The notes: a model not told the origin generated them from the sequence alone. A stretch of DNA of 64,000 nt from a candidate division KSB3 bacterium (GCA_002748425.1 PDSJ01000028.1:16495-80494), one strand, 5' to 3'. Positions 16,883-24,990 are shown, counted from the stretch's first letter. Numbers and translations: made by a program.

Positions 16883-18367
16883 ATGGCTGATATACATGAA
16901 CTTGTCAATATTGAGCTCGTAGATGCGAGTGTGAACAGCTCCCGAGTTATTCAGGTGCTGTCGAAAGTGTCCGGTCTGGCGATGACTCCGGCCGAGATCA
17001 TTGAATCTGTGCCTTGTATTATTGCTGAGGATGTGCCCCGCAGCATGGCGGAAAAGCTGCAACGTTTTCTGGAAAAAGCCGGAGCAATGGTGAATCTTAA
17101 AAGCCCTGGAGACGCGGAGGAAGAAGAACTTGAGTTTGAACTGGAGCTCGAAGACGAGGAAAGACTGTTTTCCCCAGACGATCTTTCAGGCACTGAAGCA
17201 CTTCGCGGAGAGGGCGTATTAGAGATAGCTCCCGCTCCGGATCAGCTGTCGCGCGATGAATCCGACGACTTGGTCCTGGATGAATATCCGCGAGCGGCGG
17301 ACAGCGATCGTGACGCCGGGCTCGATGGTCCTTCCGAGGATTTTGGCGGGTTCAGCGCTGCATCGACGCTTTTGGACGAAGAGGCTGATGCTGCCGAAGA
17401 TGAAGAGCTCTGGGGAACTGAGGATGATGGATTTGAGAGCGATGTAGAAAAAAATGCCGCCTCATCAGACCTCGAAAAGAGCAAAAAGAAAAAATTCTCC
17501 CTTCCATTTTTTACGAAAAAAGTACGGTCTGATGCTGCCGGCGCCGATGAAAGTGATCCTGGCGGCGAGACTGGCGAGAAAAAGGGGTCAACCCTTCCGA
17601 ACGGCTTGCTTGCAGCAGTTGTCAGCGGATTTATTCTTGGGGCGCTGCTTTTCGGAGTCTGGGGCATGCTGTCGAAACGCAGACTTCAAAGAGAGCTGCA
17701 AGCCGTTGGCGCTCAGACGCCACATCGTGCAGAGCTTCAGCAGAAGCTTGACGAGCAAGCCCGGGAAATTACACGTCTGAAGCAACTGACGGCAAAAACG
17801 GATCGTGCTGCGCCGCCGCAGAGTATTTCCCCTTCGCTTGTACCGGACGGCAACGATTCAGACGTGCTGGCCGCCATATTGTCATCCTTTGAATCGCTGA
17901 AAGATACGCATCTCGAGAGCCTGACCACGTCTGCTGAAACGCAGCAAAAAGCCTCCTGTTCGCGACAGGTGCTTCTCGATGGCAAGGGAACTTTGACCTA
18001 TGCGCAGGTGGTGAAGCGTTTCAGCGCGAAATATACGGCCTTTGATGTAATGCGCAGTCCCTCGTTAATAACGCCCTTTGTGGCGGAATTAAAAATCCCT
18101 TTCAAACAAGAGATACGAGTCGGGGCGGATGAAACGTCCTGTAATGCTGCTTCGTTTACAGAACTGCCCACGCCGCGCCATCACGAATTCGGCGGTTTCT
18201 ACGGCATCTGGATCGTCGAATATCTTTATAAAAACGGCAGATGGGTCCGCAAGCCTACGGTCACGGAACGTAACCGGGCTTTGTATGCACAAGCCTTTGT
18301 CAACGGCAGTCCCGATTATGCGAGGTTCCTGATTGATGAGACGCTTTATCCGGGATTCGACAATTAG
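16883..18367 (+). CDS. Single-pass membrane protein with L7/L12-like N-terminal domain
   Basis: 494 residues, not assignable to a named family. Residues 1-73 resemble the C-terminal domain of ribosomal protein L7/L12: a helix with VIQVLSKVSGLAMTPAE, then EDVPRSMAEKLQRFLEKAG and AMVNLK, the same helix-helix-strand pattern. A long acidic, low-complexity linker follows (about 75-200), then a lysine cluster, one membrane helix at about 245-265 (LLAAVVSGFILGALLFGVWG), a coiled coil (about 268-300) and a C-terminal domain of about 160 residues with several aromatic strands. TGAGGG precedes the ATG. The N-terminus would be cytoplasmic and the C-terminus periplasmic by the positive-inside rule. Function unknown. 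Confidence 0.75.
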   Translation: MADIHELVNIELVDASVNSSRVIQVLSKVSGLAMTPAEIIESVPCIIAEDVPRSMAEKLQRFLEKAGAMVNLKSPGDAEEEELEFELELEDEERLFSPDDLSGTEALRGEGVLEIAPAPDQLSRDESDDLVLDEYPRAADSDRDAGLDGPSEDFGGFSAASTLLDEEADAAEDEELWGTEDDGFESDVEKNAASSDLEKSKKKKFSLPFFTKKVRSDAAGADESDPGGETGEKKGSTLPNGLLAAVVSGFILGALLFGVWGMLSKRRLQRELQAVGAQTPHRAELQQKLDEQAREITRLKQLTAKTDRAAPPQSISPSLVPDGNDSDVLAAILSSFESLKDTHLESLTTSAETQQKASCSRQVLLDGKGTLTYAQVVKRFSAKYTAFDVMRSPSLITPFVAELKIPFKQEIRVGADETSCNAASFTELPTPRHHEFGGFYGIWIVEYLYKNGRWVRKPTVTERNRALYAQAFVNGSPDYARFLIDETLYPGFDN

Positions 18368-18389
18368 CTCGGCGTGACGCGTAGAGCGC

Positions 18390-19745
18390 CTAGAGCACGA
18401 TCTGATATTTTTTAATCCGCCGTTCGAGCGCCTGCCGGGAAATGTTCAGCAGTATTGCGGCCTTGACCTGATTGTTTCCGCTTTCTTGCAACGCTGCCAG
18501 AATCGTCTCCTTTTCGACACGCTGTAAATCGAATATCTTGTGGGAGTTGGAAGGGAGCCTGATTTCATCCGTTTCTTCCGGAAATGTGACGTTCAGAGAA
18601 GCTCCTTTCGAAAAAATCATGGCCCGCTCGATCATATTGCGAAGTTCTCGAATATTCCCTGGGAAGGCATGCTGCTGTAAACGCTCGAGAGTATGCCGCC
18701 GGATCGTTGGGATCGGTTTCTTCATCTTTTCCGCAAAAAACCGGACAAAATGTTCCACCAGCACCTGAATGTCTTCCTGACGCTCCCGCAGAGGCGGAGG
18801 TTTGATGACGACCGTATTTAGACGATAATATAAATCCGTGCGGAATTCACCCTTCTTCACTTTCCCGGGGAGATCCTGGTTTGCGGCGGCAATGACCCTG
18901 ACATCGACTTTTTGCGGATTCTCCGAGCCGACCACGTCCACCATTTTATCTTCAATCACGCGTAACAGTTTTGCCTGCAGCTCGATCGGAAGATCGCCGA
19001 TTTCGTCGAGGAACAGCGTGCCTCCGTCTGCAAGTTGAAAGCAGCCTTTTTTCGACTCCAGTGCTCCGGTGAAGGCACCTTTTTTATGACCGAAGAGTTC
19101 ACTTTCAAACAGTTCACGGGGAATTGCGCTGCAATTGACTGCGTAAAACCGGTGTCTGCTTCGCGGGCTGTGATAGTGAATCATGCGGGCAATAAGCTCT
19201 TTTCCGGTACCGCTCTCTCCGAGAATCAGCACGTTTGTCTCGTCGTGTTGAGCTGCAGTAGAGGCCATGTCGAGAATGTTTTTGATGGCTTGACTCCGGC
19301 CGATAATATCCGCATCGATCGCGTGCTGCAATTCTTTAGAAATCAGAGAATGCGAGCGTTGGCCTTCCTGAGTGCGCTGACGGAATTTTTCCGTTCGTTC
19401 GATGGCAGCTTTCATCTCGGATAGACGGATGGGGTTCTGAAGAAAATCAAAGGCACCTGCATGGATCGACTGAATGACTGCGTCCATAGCGTCATGTCCG
19501 CTCACCACGATCACATTAATATCGGGATAATCTTTTTTGATCTCCCTGAGCAGATCGAGCCCGCTCATGCCAGGCAGATGCATATTTACGACGACAACGT
19601 CAATCGCTTCGGCCTGAAGAATGCTGAAGACTTGGGATGGTCGATGCGTCGTACAAGTATGGAAAGTGTGCTCTTCAAAAAATTCCAGCAACTCATCAGC
19701 TAACAGTTGTTTATCATCAATAATGAGAATATTCAGATTTTGCAT
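18390..19745 (-). CDS. Sigma-54-dependent NtrC-family regulator with non-phosphorylatable receiver
   Basis: 451 residues in the standard order. The receiver (1-120) keeps the acidic pair Asp10-Asp11, but the phosphoacceptor site is Asn54 (VVVVNMHLPG) and the conserved lysine is Asn104 (FDFLQNPI). The AAA+ domain (about 145-375) has Walker A GESGTGKE, the sigma-54 contact loop GAFTGA and Walker B GTLFLDEIGDLP, all intact. The C-terminal Fis-type helix-turn-helix is QVKAAILLNISRQALERR. No histidine kinase gene is adjacent. The gene is divergent from a sulfur operon that carries a -24/-12 promoter, which makes it the likely activator. With a receiver like this it may be controlled by something other than phosphorylation. 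Confidence 0.95.
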   Translation of the reverse strand: MQNLNILIIDDKQLLADELLEFFEEHTFHTCTTHRPSQVFSILQAEAIDVVVVNMHLPGMSGLDLLREIKKDYPDINVIVVSGHDAMDAVIQSIHAGAFDFLQNPIRLSEMKAAIERTEKFRQRTQEGQRSHSLISKELQHAIDADIIGRSQAIKNILDMASTAAQHDETNVLILGESGTGKELIARMIHYHSPRSRHRFYAVNCSAIPRELFESELFGHKKGAFTGALESKKGCFQLADGGTLFLDEIGDLPIELQAKLLRVIEDKMVDVVGSENPQKVDVRVIAAANQDLPGKVKKGEFRTDLYYRLNTVVIKPPPLRERQEDIQVLVEHFVRFFAEKMKKPIPTIRRHTLERLQQHAFPGNIRELRNMIERAMIFSKGASLNVTFPEETDEIRLPSNSHKIFDLQRVEKETILAALQESGNNQVKAAILLNISRQALERRIKKYQIVL

Positions 19746-19875
19746 CGTCCTTGTTCGTGATGACAGAGGGTTGTAACACTATAGGACTCCAGAGCGTTTT
19801 GGGAAATCTGTTCTTATATCACGCTGTGGGTATCATGAATATTTTGGCAAGAGAAATCTGTATTTTTGCATAAGA

Positions 19876-19904
19876 TGCCCGAAATGACATCTTGTTTTCG
19901 GGCA
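19876..19904. promoter_or_regulatory. Palindrome, candidate upstream activator site
   Basis: TGCCCGAAA (19876-19884) and TTTCGGGCA (19896-19904) form a perfect 9-bp inverted repeat separated by 11 bases. Its centre is about 70 bp upstream of the -24 element, within the range used by NtrC-type activators. Also possible as a hairpin in the regulator leader. Confidence 0.5.
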
Positions 19905-19955
19905 GTTCTGCTGGGGTGAGGTTCAAAATCTCCCTGTAATAGAGATGTTTTACAA

Positions 19956-19972
19956 TTGGCACAGGATTTGCT
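19956..19972 (+). promoter_or_regulatory. Sigma-54 (-24/-12) promoter of the sulfur operon
   Basis: TTGGCACAGGATTTGCT matches TTGGCAC-N5-TTGCW, with the essential GG and GC dinucleotides exactly ten bases apart. Transcription would begin near 19983, about 90 bases before the TusA-like gene. The adjacent divergent gene encodes a sigma-54 activator. Confidence 0.85.
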
Positions 19973-20073
19973 GTTATGTGTCTGGGCAATGACAGTGTGT
20001 CATTCACTCTTGTTCATGTCTCTTTTTATTCGATCTCACAATAACACTTTTATCGTAAGGAGAACAGTGCCAC

Positions 20074-20301
20074 ATGAAAGAAGAACGTTTGGATTGTTTA
20101 GGTGAAGCGTGTCCGGTTCCATTAATTAAAGCTGAAAAAGCCTTGGAAAAATTGGAAATCGGCGACGTGCTGATTATAGAAATTGATCATAGCTGTGCGA
20201 TGAAAAATGTTCCTGAGTGGGCGAGGAACGCCGGTCATAACGTCGAAATCGAGGAAGTTGACGATGGTGAATGGGAAATTTTCATTGAGAAAGTCAAGTA
20301 A
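20074..20301 (+). CDS. TusA/YeeD-like sulfur carrier
   Basis: 75-residue SirA/TusA-fold protein with the motif CPVP at Cys13, the persulfide-carrying cysteine of this family, in RLDCLGEACPVPL. An extra Cys8 precedes it and Cys46 lies in IDHSCAMKNVP. YeeD-type members accept sulfur from the YeeE/YedE thiosulfate importer, and such an importer is encoded by the next two genes. The ribosome site is AAGGAGAA, 12 bases upstream. First gene after the sigma-54 promoter. Relay of imported sulfane sulfur to cytoplasmic acceptors is inferred from context. Confidence 0.9.
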   Translation: MKEERLDCLGEACPVPLIKAEKALEKLEIGDVLIIEIDHSCAMKNVPEWARNAGHNVEIEEVDDGEWEIFIEKVK

Positions 20302-20315
20302 GAAGAGGACGCCCT

Positions 20316-20849
20316 ATGGATCTTAAGAACACTGAATACTATAAGAAATGGCTGAAAGACCCGTGGACCTATGTCGGCGGTGCAGTCATTCTCGCTGTGC
20401 TCAATATCGCCCACATCGCCGCAACCGGCGGACGGTCATGGGGAGTGTCAGGAGCGTTCGCAAATTGGGGAGCGTGGGTGATGCAGCTTTTCGGCGGCCA
20501 TCCAGAGAAATGGGATTATTACATTTACGTAAATAAAGGCTTTTCAACACTCACATTTTGGACGGACGGTTCTTCGATTCGTAATGTCGGCGTGATTGTC
20601 GGCGCGTTATTAGCGACCCTGCTGGCCTCACAATTTAAGGTGAAAAAAATCAAATCCTGGCGCCAGATTGTGGCAGCTGTGCTCGGTGGTCTCCTGATGG
20701 GCTACGGAGCCAGACTGAGTTTTGGCTGCAATATCGGGGCCTTGTTCGGCGGGGTCTCGTCGATGTCGCTGCATGGATATCTCTTTATGATTTTCATTTT
20801 TTTAGGCGGCATTGTTGGAAGCAAATTGCTGGTAAAATTTTTCATGTAG
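20316..20849 (+). CDS. YeeE/YedE transporter, first half
   Basis: 177-residue integral membrane protein with about four to five helices. It has the family cysteine motif SFGCNIGALFGG and the preceding GGLLMGYGARL. Full-length YeeE/YedE (TsuA) thiosulfate transporters have about 350 residues with two internally related halves; here the halves are separate genes 22 bp apart. GAGGA stands seven to eight bases before the ATG. The residues before the first helix (NTEYYKKWLKDPWTY) are typical of the family. Probably works with the product of 20871-21572. Confidence 0.88.
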   Translation: MDLKNTEYYKKWLKDPWTYVGGAVILAVLNIAHIAATGGRSWGVSGAFANWGAWVMQLFGGHPEKWDYYIYVNKGFSTLTFWTDGSSIRNVGVIVGALLATLLASQFKVKKIKSWRQIVAAVLGGLLMGYGARLSFGCNIGALFGGVSSMSLHGYLFMIFIFLGGIVGSKLLVKFFM

Positions 20850-20870
20850 AGACGGAAGGAGACGGAGATT

Positions 20871-21572
20871 ATGGGAGATCTTGCTGCCAGAGCAGCCGCC
20901 AGTCGGTCATCACGCCCGAGAAAAAAGAAAAAGAATCAATTCCCTCTGGGAGTGGGGTTGCTGCTTGTGCTTATTATTGTTGGAATCCTGCTGTCTGTTT
21001 TTTCTCCAGCCGGAGGAAAAATGGCCTTGTTCTGGATTTTCGGCATTGGTTTTGGTTTTACATTGCAACGGGCTAGATTCTGTTTTGCCGCATCCGTGCG
21101 CGATCCGTTTTTGACCAGTGGAACCAGTCTGACAAAAGCCGTGATTATTGCCATCGCGATCGCAACAGTCGGATTTGTGGCCTATCAGTACGGCGCTGTT
21201 TCCGGAGATCTGGATCAGCTGGGACATATCCCGGGGAGTGTAAATCCGGTAGGCTTACATACGGCCCTTGGCGGATTTCTCTTTGGAATCGGCATGGTCA
21301 TCGCAGGAGGATGCGCTTCTGGAACGTTGATGAGGGTTGGAGAAGGCTTTGCCATGAACATGATTGCATTAGTCTTTTTTGTCGTGGGATCTATCTGGGC
21401 CTTGAATCATTTCCCGTTGTGGTCAAAAGTCCTTTACTTCAATGCACAACATAAATTCTTTCTGCCGAAGATCGTTGGGAGCTGGGGAATTGCCTTAGTA
21501 TTGCACTTTAGCATGCTGGCGGCGTTGTACATCCTGGCCGATTGGTACGGGAAGAAAAAAAGTGAGCACTAA
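20871..21572 (+). CDS. YeeE/YedE transporter, second half
   Basis: 233-residue integral membrane protein with a basic cytoplasmic N-terminus (RSSRPRKKKKN) and about five to six helices. Family motifs are LQRARFCFAASVRDPF and GMVIAGGCASGTLMRVGEG, each with a conserved cysteine on the proposed sulfur conduction path. Strong GGAG sites lie upstream of the ATG. The stop is 32 bp before the first rhodanese gene. Together with 20316-20849 it should form one sulfur-compound importer. Thiosulfate is the known TsuA substrate; for this protein it is inferred. Confidence 0.88.
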   Translation: MGDLAARAAASRSSRPRKKKKNQFPLGVGLLLVLIIVGILLSVFSPAGGKMALFWIFGIGFGFTLQRARFCFAASVRDPFLTSGTSLTKAVIIAIAIATVGFVAYQYGAVSGDLDQLGHIPGSVNPVGLHTALGGFLFGIGMVIAGGCASGTLMRVGEGFAMNMIALVFFVVGSIWALNHFPLWSKVLYFNAQHKFFLPKIVGSWGIALVLHFSMLAALYILADWYGKKKSEH

Positions 21573-21603
21573 CATCATCATCAAGAGAAAGGAGATGTTT
21601 TTG

Positions 21604-22095
21604 ATGAACACAAAATATGTCCTCTATTCAGGTTTTCTGATAACAATGGCTGTCCTGAGCGTCGGCTGTGTTGAGCAATCTGCTGATAAATACAAAGTCT
21701 TCGAGAGCAGTCAGGCGCTGGTAGAAGATTTGAAAGCCCGGATGCCACAGTTGTCCGTCAAAGATCTGCAGGCGAAACTGGAGAATGAAGAAGATGTTGC
21801 CCTGATTGATGTCAGAACACTGAAAGAATTTAACAACGGCAGTATTCCGGGGGCGCGGCATATCTCGCGGGGTCTGCTTGAATTCAATGTCGAAAAAGAA
21901 TTTCCTGAAAAAACGCAGGAAATTGTTATCTACTGTGAAAAAGACAGCCGAGGGTTGCTGGCTGTTGAAGCACTGAAGCGGATCGGATACCAAAACGTCA
22001 AACACCTCGAGGGAGGATGGACGTCGTGGAAAAACGACAGCCTTAAAGATGCTGTTGATGAACTGCACGAGCATGAAGAGCATGGTGGATGTTAG
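21604..22095 (+). CDS. Exported rhodanese, probable lipoprotein
   Basis: 163 residues. The N-terminal signal peptide ends in LSVGC (Cys22), a plausible though not ideal lipobox. The rhodanese domain shows DVALIDVRTLKEFNNGSIPGA and the active-site loop YCEKDSRGLL with the catalytic cysteine followed by Arg at the expected place. An AGGAGAT site supports the ATG at 21604 over an in-frame upstream one. It ends in a histidine-rich tail (HEHEEHGGC) that could bind metal. It would act outside the inner membrane, handling sulfane sulfur before import. The next gene is a paralogue. Confidence 0.88.
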   Translation: MNTKYVLYSGFLITMAVLSVGCVEQSADKYKVFESSQALVEDLKARMPQLSVKDLQAKLENEEDVALIDVRTLKEFNNGSIPGARHISRGLLEFNVEKEFPEKTQEIVIYCEKDSRGLLAVEALKRIGYQNVKHLEGGWTSWKNDSLKDAVDELHEHEEHGGC

Positions 22096-22144
22096 CAGCG
22101 TCATAAATTCATTATCACTTAGGTATAACAGGAGAAACAGAATC

Positions 22145-22582
22145 ATGAAAAACGTTATTGTGTCGTTGGTAGTCGCAGCTGTTGTCTTGACATGCGGAGC
22201 CTTTATCCAAGTGGACGCGCAAGAAAGCAAAGTGTTTGAAACTCCTAAAGATCTTGTGGCTTATGTCAAAACCCAAATCACTGAAATTTCGCTTGAAGAT
22301 CTCAAGAAAAAAATGGAAAATCAGGATGATTTTGTACTGATCGATGTCCGTGATAAAGGCGAGTTTATCAAAGGCAGCATCCCAGGGGCGATCAATATTT
22401 CACGTGGTTTGTTGGAATTTAAAATTGGCAAACAGCTTGAAGGGAAAACAAAAGAGATCGTGCTGTTCTGCAAAAGTGGCTCACGTTCCGCTCTGGCGAC
22501 TGCATCCCTGAAATCACTTGGTTACACAGATGTCAAAAGCCTGGAAGGCGGCTGGCTGGGCTGGGAAAAAGCTTCTAACTAA
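22145..22582 (+). CDS. Periplasmic rhodanese
   Basis: 145 residues with a cleavable Sec signal (VIVSLVVAAVVLTCGAF, cleavage likely after VDA) and a rhodanese domain: FVLIDVRDKGEFIKGSIPGA and the loop LFCKSGSRSALA with catalytic Cys. It shares the SRGLLEF block and overall layout with the preceding rhodanese lipoprotein, so the two probably arose by duplication, one tethered and one free. AGGAGA lies ten bases before the ATG. A perfect palindrome downstream probably ends the operon message. Confidence 0.9.
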   Translation: MKNVIVSLVVAAVVLTCGAFIQVDAQESKVFETPKDLVAYVKTQITEISLEDLKKKMENQDDFVLIDVRDKGEFIKGSIPGAINISRGLLEFKIGKQLEGKTKEIVLFCKSGSRSALATASLKSLGYTDVKSLEGGWLGWEKASN

Positions 22583-22600
22583 CGGTCGATTCTCTCTCAA

Positions 22601-22640
22601 CAGGGTGTTGCAGAGGCCTCTGCAACACCCTGTTCTTCTA
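22601..22640 (+). terminator. Perfect 32-bp palindrome with T-rich tail
   Basis: CAGGGTGTTGCAGAGG at 22601-22616 is followed at once by its exact complement to 22632, then TTCTTCTA. It gives a long stem and probably terminates or attenuates the operon before the flavoprotein gene. Confidence 0.75.
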
Positions 22641-22666
22641 TAAACGTGCAGAAAAGGATCTCGGTC

Positions 22667-23905
22667 ATGAAAAAGAAATATGAGAGCTATGATGTTGTAA
22701 TTATTGGAGGCGGTCCTGCTGGCCTTACTTCGGCAATTTACTGTGCCAGAGCGCGCCTGAACACCCTTCTTATCGAAAAATCCTTGTTGGGAGGCTTGGC
22801 TACATATACTAACGAAATCTGTAATTACCCGGGTTTTCCGAACGATCTGTCCGGCTTGGACTTAATGAAACAGTTCGAACAACAGGCCAAAAAATTCGGG
22901 GTCAAAATTAAGTTGACTGATGTTAAAAAAGTTCTCCTCGACAGTGGCGGCGGGCACATGGTCGAAACCTTTCGCACGATTTATCAGGCGAAAGTCGTGA
23001 TTATTGCGACAGGAGGGCGGCCTCGATTAACCGGCGCAACACATGAAAAAGACTATTTGTTTGATAAAGGTATTTCTTTTTGTGCGACTTGTGATGCCGC
23101 AGCCAATAGCGGAAAAACCGTTATGGTGATCGGCAGCGGCGATGCTGCGGTTGAAGAAGGGATGTTTCTGACGAAATTCGCCGACAAAGTCATTATGTCG
23201 GTCATTCATGACGAAGGGATTATGGATGCCAATGAAATCGCTAAGAACCAAGTTTTGCAGAATCCCAAAATGGAATTCAAATGGAATACTATGGTCGATG
23301 CCTTTGAAGGTGAGGGACACCTTAATACCGTGGTGCTGAAAAATCTCAAGACAGGCGAGCTCGAGCCGGTAAAAGTAGACACCTGCTTCCTTTTTATCGG
23401 CTATATTCCCAACAGCGATCTTTTCAAAGAAGTGCTCACGCTGAATAAACAGGGCTACATCATCAGTAATGAAGACATGGAAACCGAGATCCCCGGTGTG
23501 TTTGTCGCTGGCGATATTCGCCAGAAAAGCCTCCGACAGGTGGCAACTGCGGTCGGCGACGGCGCGATTGCCGGTGTTGCTGCGGAACGCTATATTGCTG
23601 AGACGGAACTCTTTGAGCAGCAGATCATGCAGAAGGAAAAAGTCGGTTTGATTTATATCTTCTCTGCGATTGATGCTCCGAGCCGTGAACTCATTAGCGA
23701 AGTGCAGAAAATTGAGGAGAAAATGGGCGGTAAGGTGAAGCTGAACCTGATCGACTTTTATAAAAAAGAGTGCCTCTGTAAGCGACTAGGCACTGAAATT
23801 GAACCGATGACTGTTGTGTACACGAAAGACGGAAACGTTGTGAAAAAAGAAGCCTATTCCTCGCAAGATTCAATTGTCAAGACGCTGACGGAATTGTGTG
23901 GATGA
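22667..23905 (+). CDS. Thioredoxin reductase-like flavoprotein with fused degenerate thioredoxin domain
   Basis: 412 residues from the ATG at 22667 (AGGA nine bases upstream). Residues 1-315 are a TrxB-type FAD/NAD(P)H oxidoreductase: VVIIGGGPAGLTSAIYCARA, redox pair Cys139-Ala-Thr-Cys142, VIGSGDAAVEEGMFLTKFA, GVFVAGDI. Residues about 325-412 have thioredoxin-fold strands, but the CGPC site is replaced by Asp336-Ala-Pro-Ser339, while a cis-proline-like Pro380 remains and a new Cys369-Leu-Cys371 pair appears. A reductase for persulfides or for the partner sulfur proteins is plausible from the operon. Ordinary thioredoxin reductase activity is the alternative. Confidence 0.85.
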   Translation: MKKKYESYDVVIIGGGPAGLTSAIYCARARLNTLLIEKSLLGGLATYTNEICNYPGFPNDLSGLDLMKQFEQQAKKFGVKIKLTDVKKVLLDSGGGHMVETFRTIYQAKVVIIATGGRPRLTGATHEKDYLFDKGISFCATCDAAANSGKTVMVIGSGDAAVEEGMFLTKFADKVIMSVIHDEGIMDANEIAKNQVLQNPKMEFKWNTMVDAFEGEGHLNTVVLKNLKTGELEPVKVDTCFLFIGYIPNSDLFKEVLTLNKQGYIISNEDMETEIPGVFVAGDIRQKSLRQVATAVGDGAIAGVAAERYIAETELFEQQIMQKEKVGLIYIFSAIDAPSRELISEVQKIEEKMGGKVKLNLIDFYKKECLCKRLGTEIEPMTVVYTKDGNVVKKEAYSSQDSIVKTLTELCG

Positions 23906-23915
23906 GTTGTGTAAG

Positions 23916-23952
23916 CCTGAAAGGTTGTACAAAAACCTTTCAGGTTGTTCTG
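23916..23952 (+). terminator. Rho-independent terminator after the flavoprotein gene
   Basis: CCTGAAAGGTT (23916-23926), a seven-base loop and AACCTTTCAGG (23934-23944) form an 11-bp perfect stem, followed by TTGTTCTG. It sits 11 bp after the stop codon. Confidence 0.8.
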
Positions 23953-23961
23953 CATTCTGGG

Positions 23962-24990
23962 CTAAGCGTGCCTGGCAATGAGTTTCGCAACGTATTGCCC
24001 GAAGTTGTTTTCATTCAGGAAGGTGAGCTTATACATGCTGCTTAAGCCTTGTGTCTGTTTAGTATTTAACCCAAGAGTAATAATAAGAAAATTTGATGAC
24101 GCAATGTTTAAACGTCTGCGCAGTTTCGTATATTTTTCAATCGATCCGCGAAATTCTCCAGATTTACATTCGATACAAATCGGAGTCTGGTCGCTCAAGA
24201 GGAAAAACACATCCAGCTCATGGCGATCGTCATTGGGAAAGGTGATCACGAAGTTCCGCAAACAGGATACCTGTAGCGAGCTTTCCTGAAAGAAGGCCAG
24301 CAGTTACATCAATACAAACCACTCCAGCCATTCTCCATTGAAAAAATTGACAATCGTTTTTGCAGTCTGCAAATTGAGCCGCAACACCTGATCTTTTTTG
24401 TGATAAAAGTATCTTTCCACAAACGAATAATTGTATAATTCCTGACAAAATGTCCTGATCGTTTTGATCTCTCTCTGGGTGTTTTTACTGAGGAGCAGCT
24501 TGACATTGCTGTATCCCCTGCGCTGCACGTATTTGATCTGATCGAGCATCTTTTTCAGTACAGCATAATTCTCTCCCAGATGTATGGCGACTTCATCAAA
24601 AAAACCGGTGGTGTCGATCGCGTTGCTATCGACGCTCATCTTGATATTTCGCGCCTGAAACCAGGTCTCAATGGGTTTATACTGCTGATAGCTGGACATG
24701 GCGGTCGTATTGTGAATATCAATATTCGATATATCCAATCGCGCTGATGCGGCTCGCAGCGTTTCTGCCTTGCTGGAGGTGGAGCTTTTATCAGTTGAAG
24801 CGATCTGCTGTTTCAGCTGATAGAGCTCCTTATACAAGGCCATATATTTTTCCAGGACTTTTTCGACAAATATCACGGTGTTATATATTGGCGCTGATTG
24901 CTTGCATTTAGGGCATCTGACAGACCTTCCCGTCAGATCATTGGATAGTTCACGAAGATGTCCGCATGTATTACATCGAAAGATCGCCAC
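23962..24990 (-). pseudogene. Zinc-ribbon plus Card1/DUF1887-like nuclease gene, interrupted by in-frame TAA
   Basis: One reading frame of 342 sense codons broken only by TAA at codon 229 (24304-24306). It starts with GTG behind AAGGAGA. The N-terminus has a zinc ribbon (Cys6, Cys9, Cys26, Cys29), then a coiled coil and a middle domain. The C-terminus has the PD-(D/E)xK pattern I associate with DUF1887/Card1: GEWLEWF with Glu223, then, past the stop, HELDVFF with Asp260 and IECKSG with Glu274 and Lys276. The stop splits the nuclease core, so the upstream product would lack its metal site. No CARF domain is visible. A sequencing error is the main alternative to a true nonsense mutation. Confidence 0.75.

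Noticed and set aside
24304..24306. Recoding of the in-frame TAA in the nuclease gene
   Set aside because: Selenocysteine uses TGA and pyrrolysine uses TAG. TAA recoding would need an altered genetic code, and all other genes here end normally.
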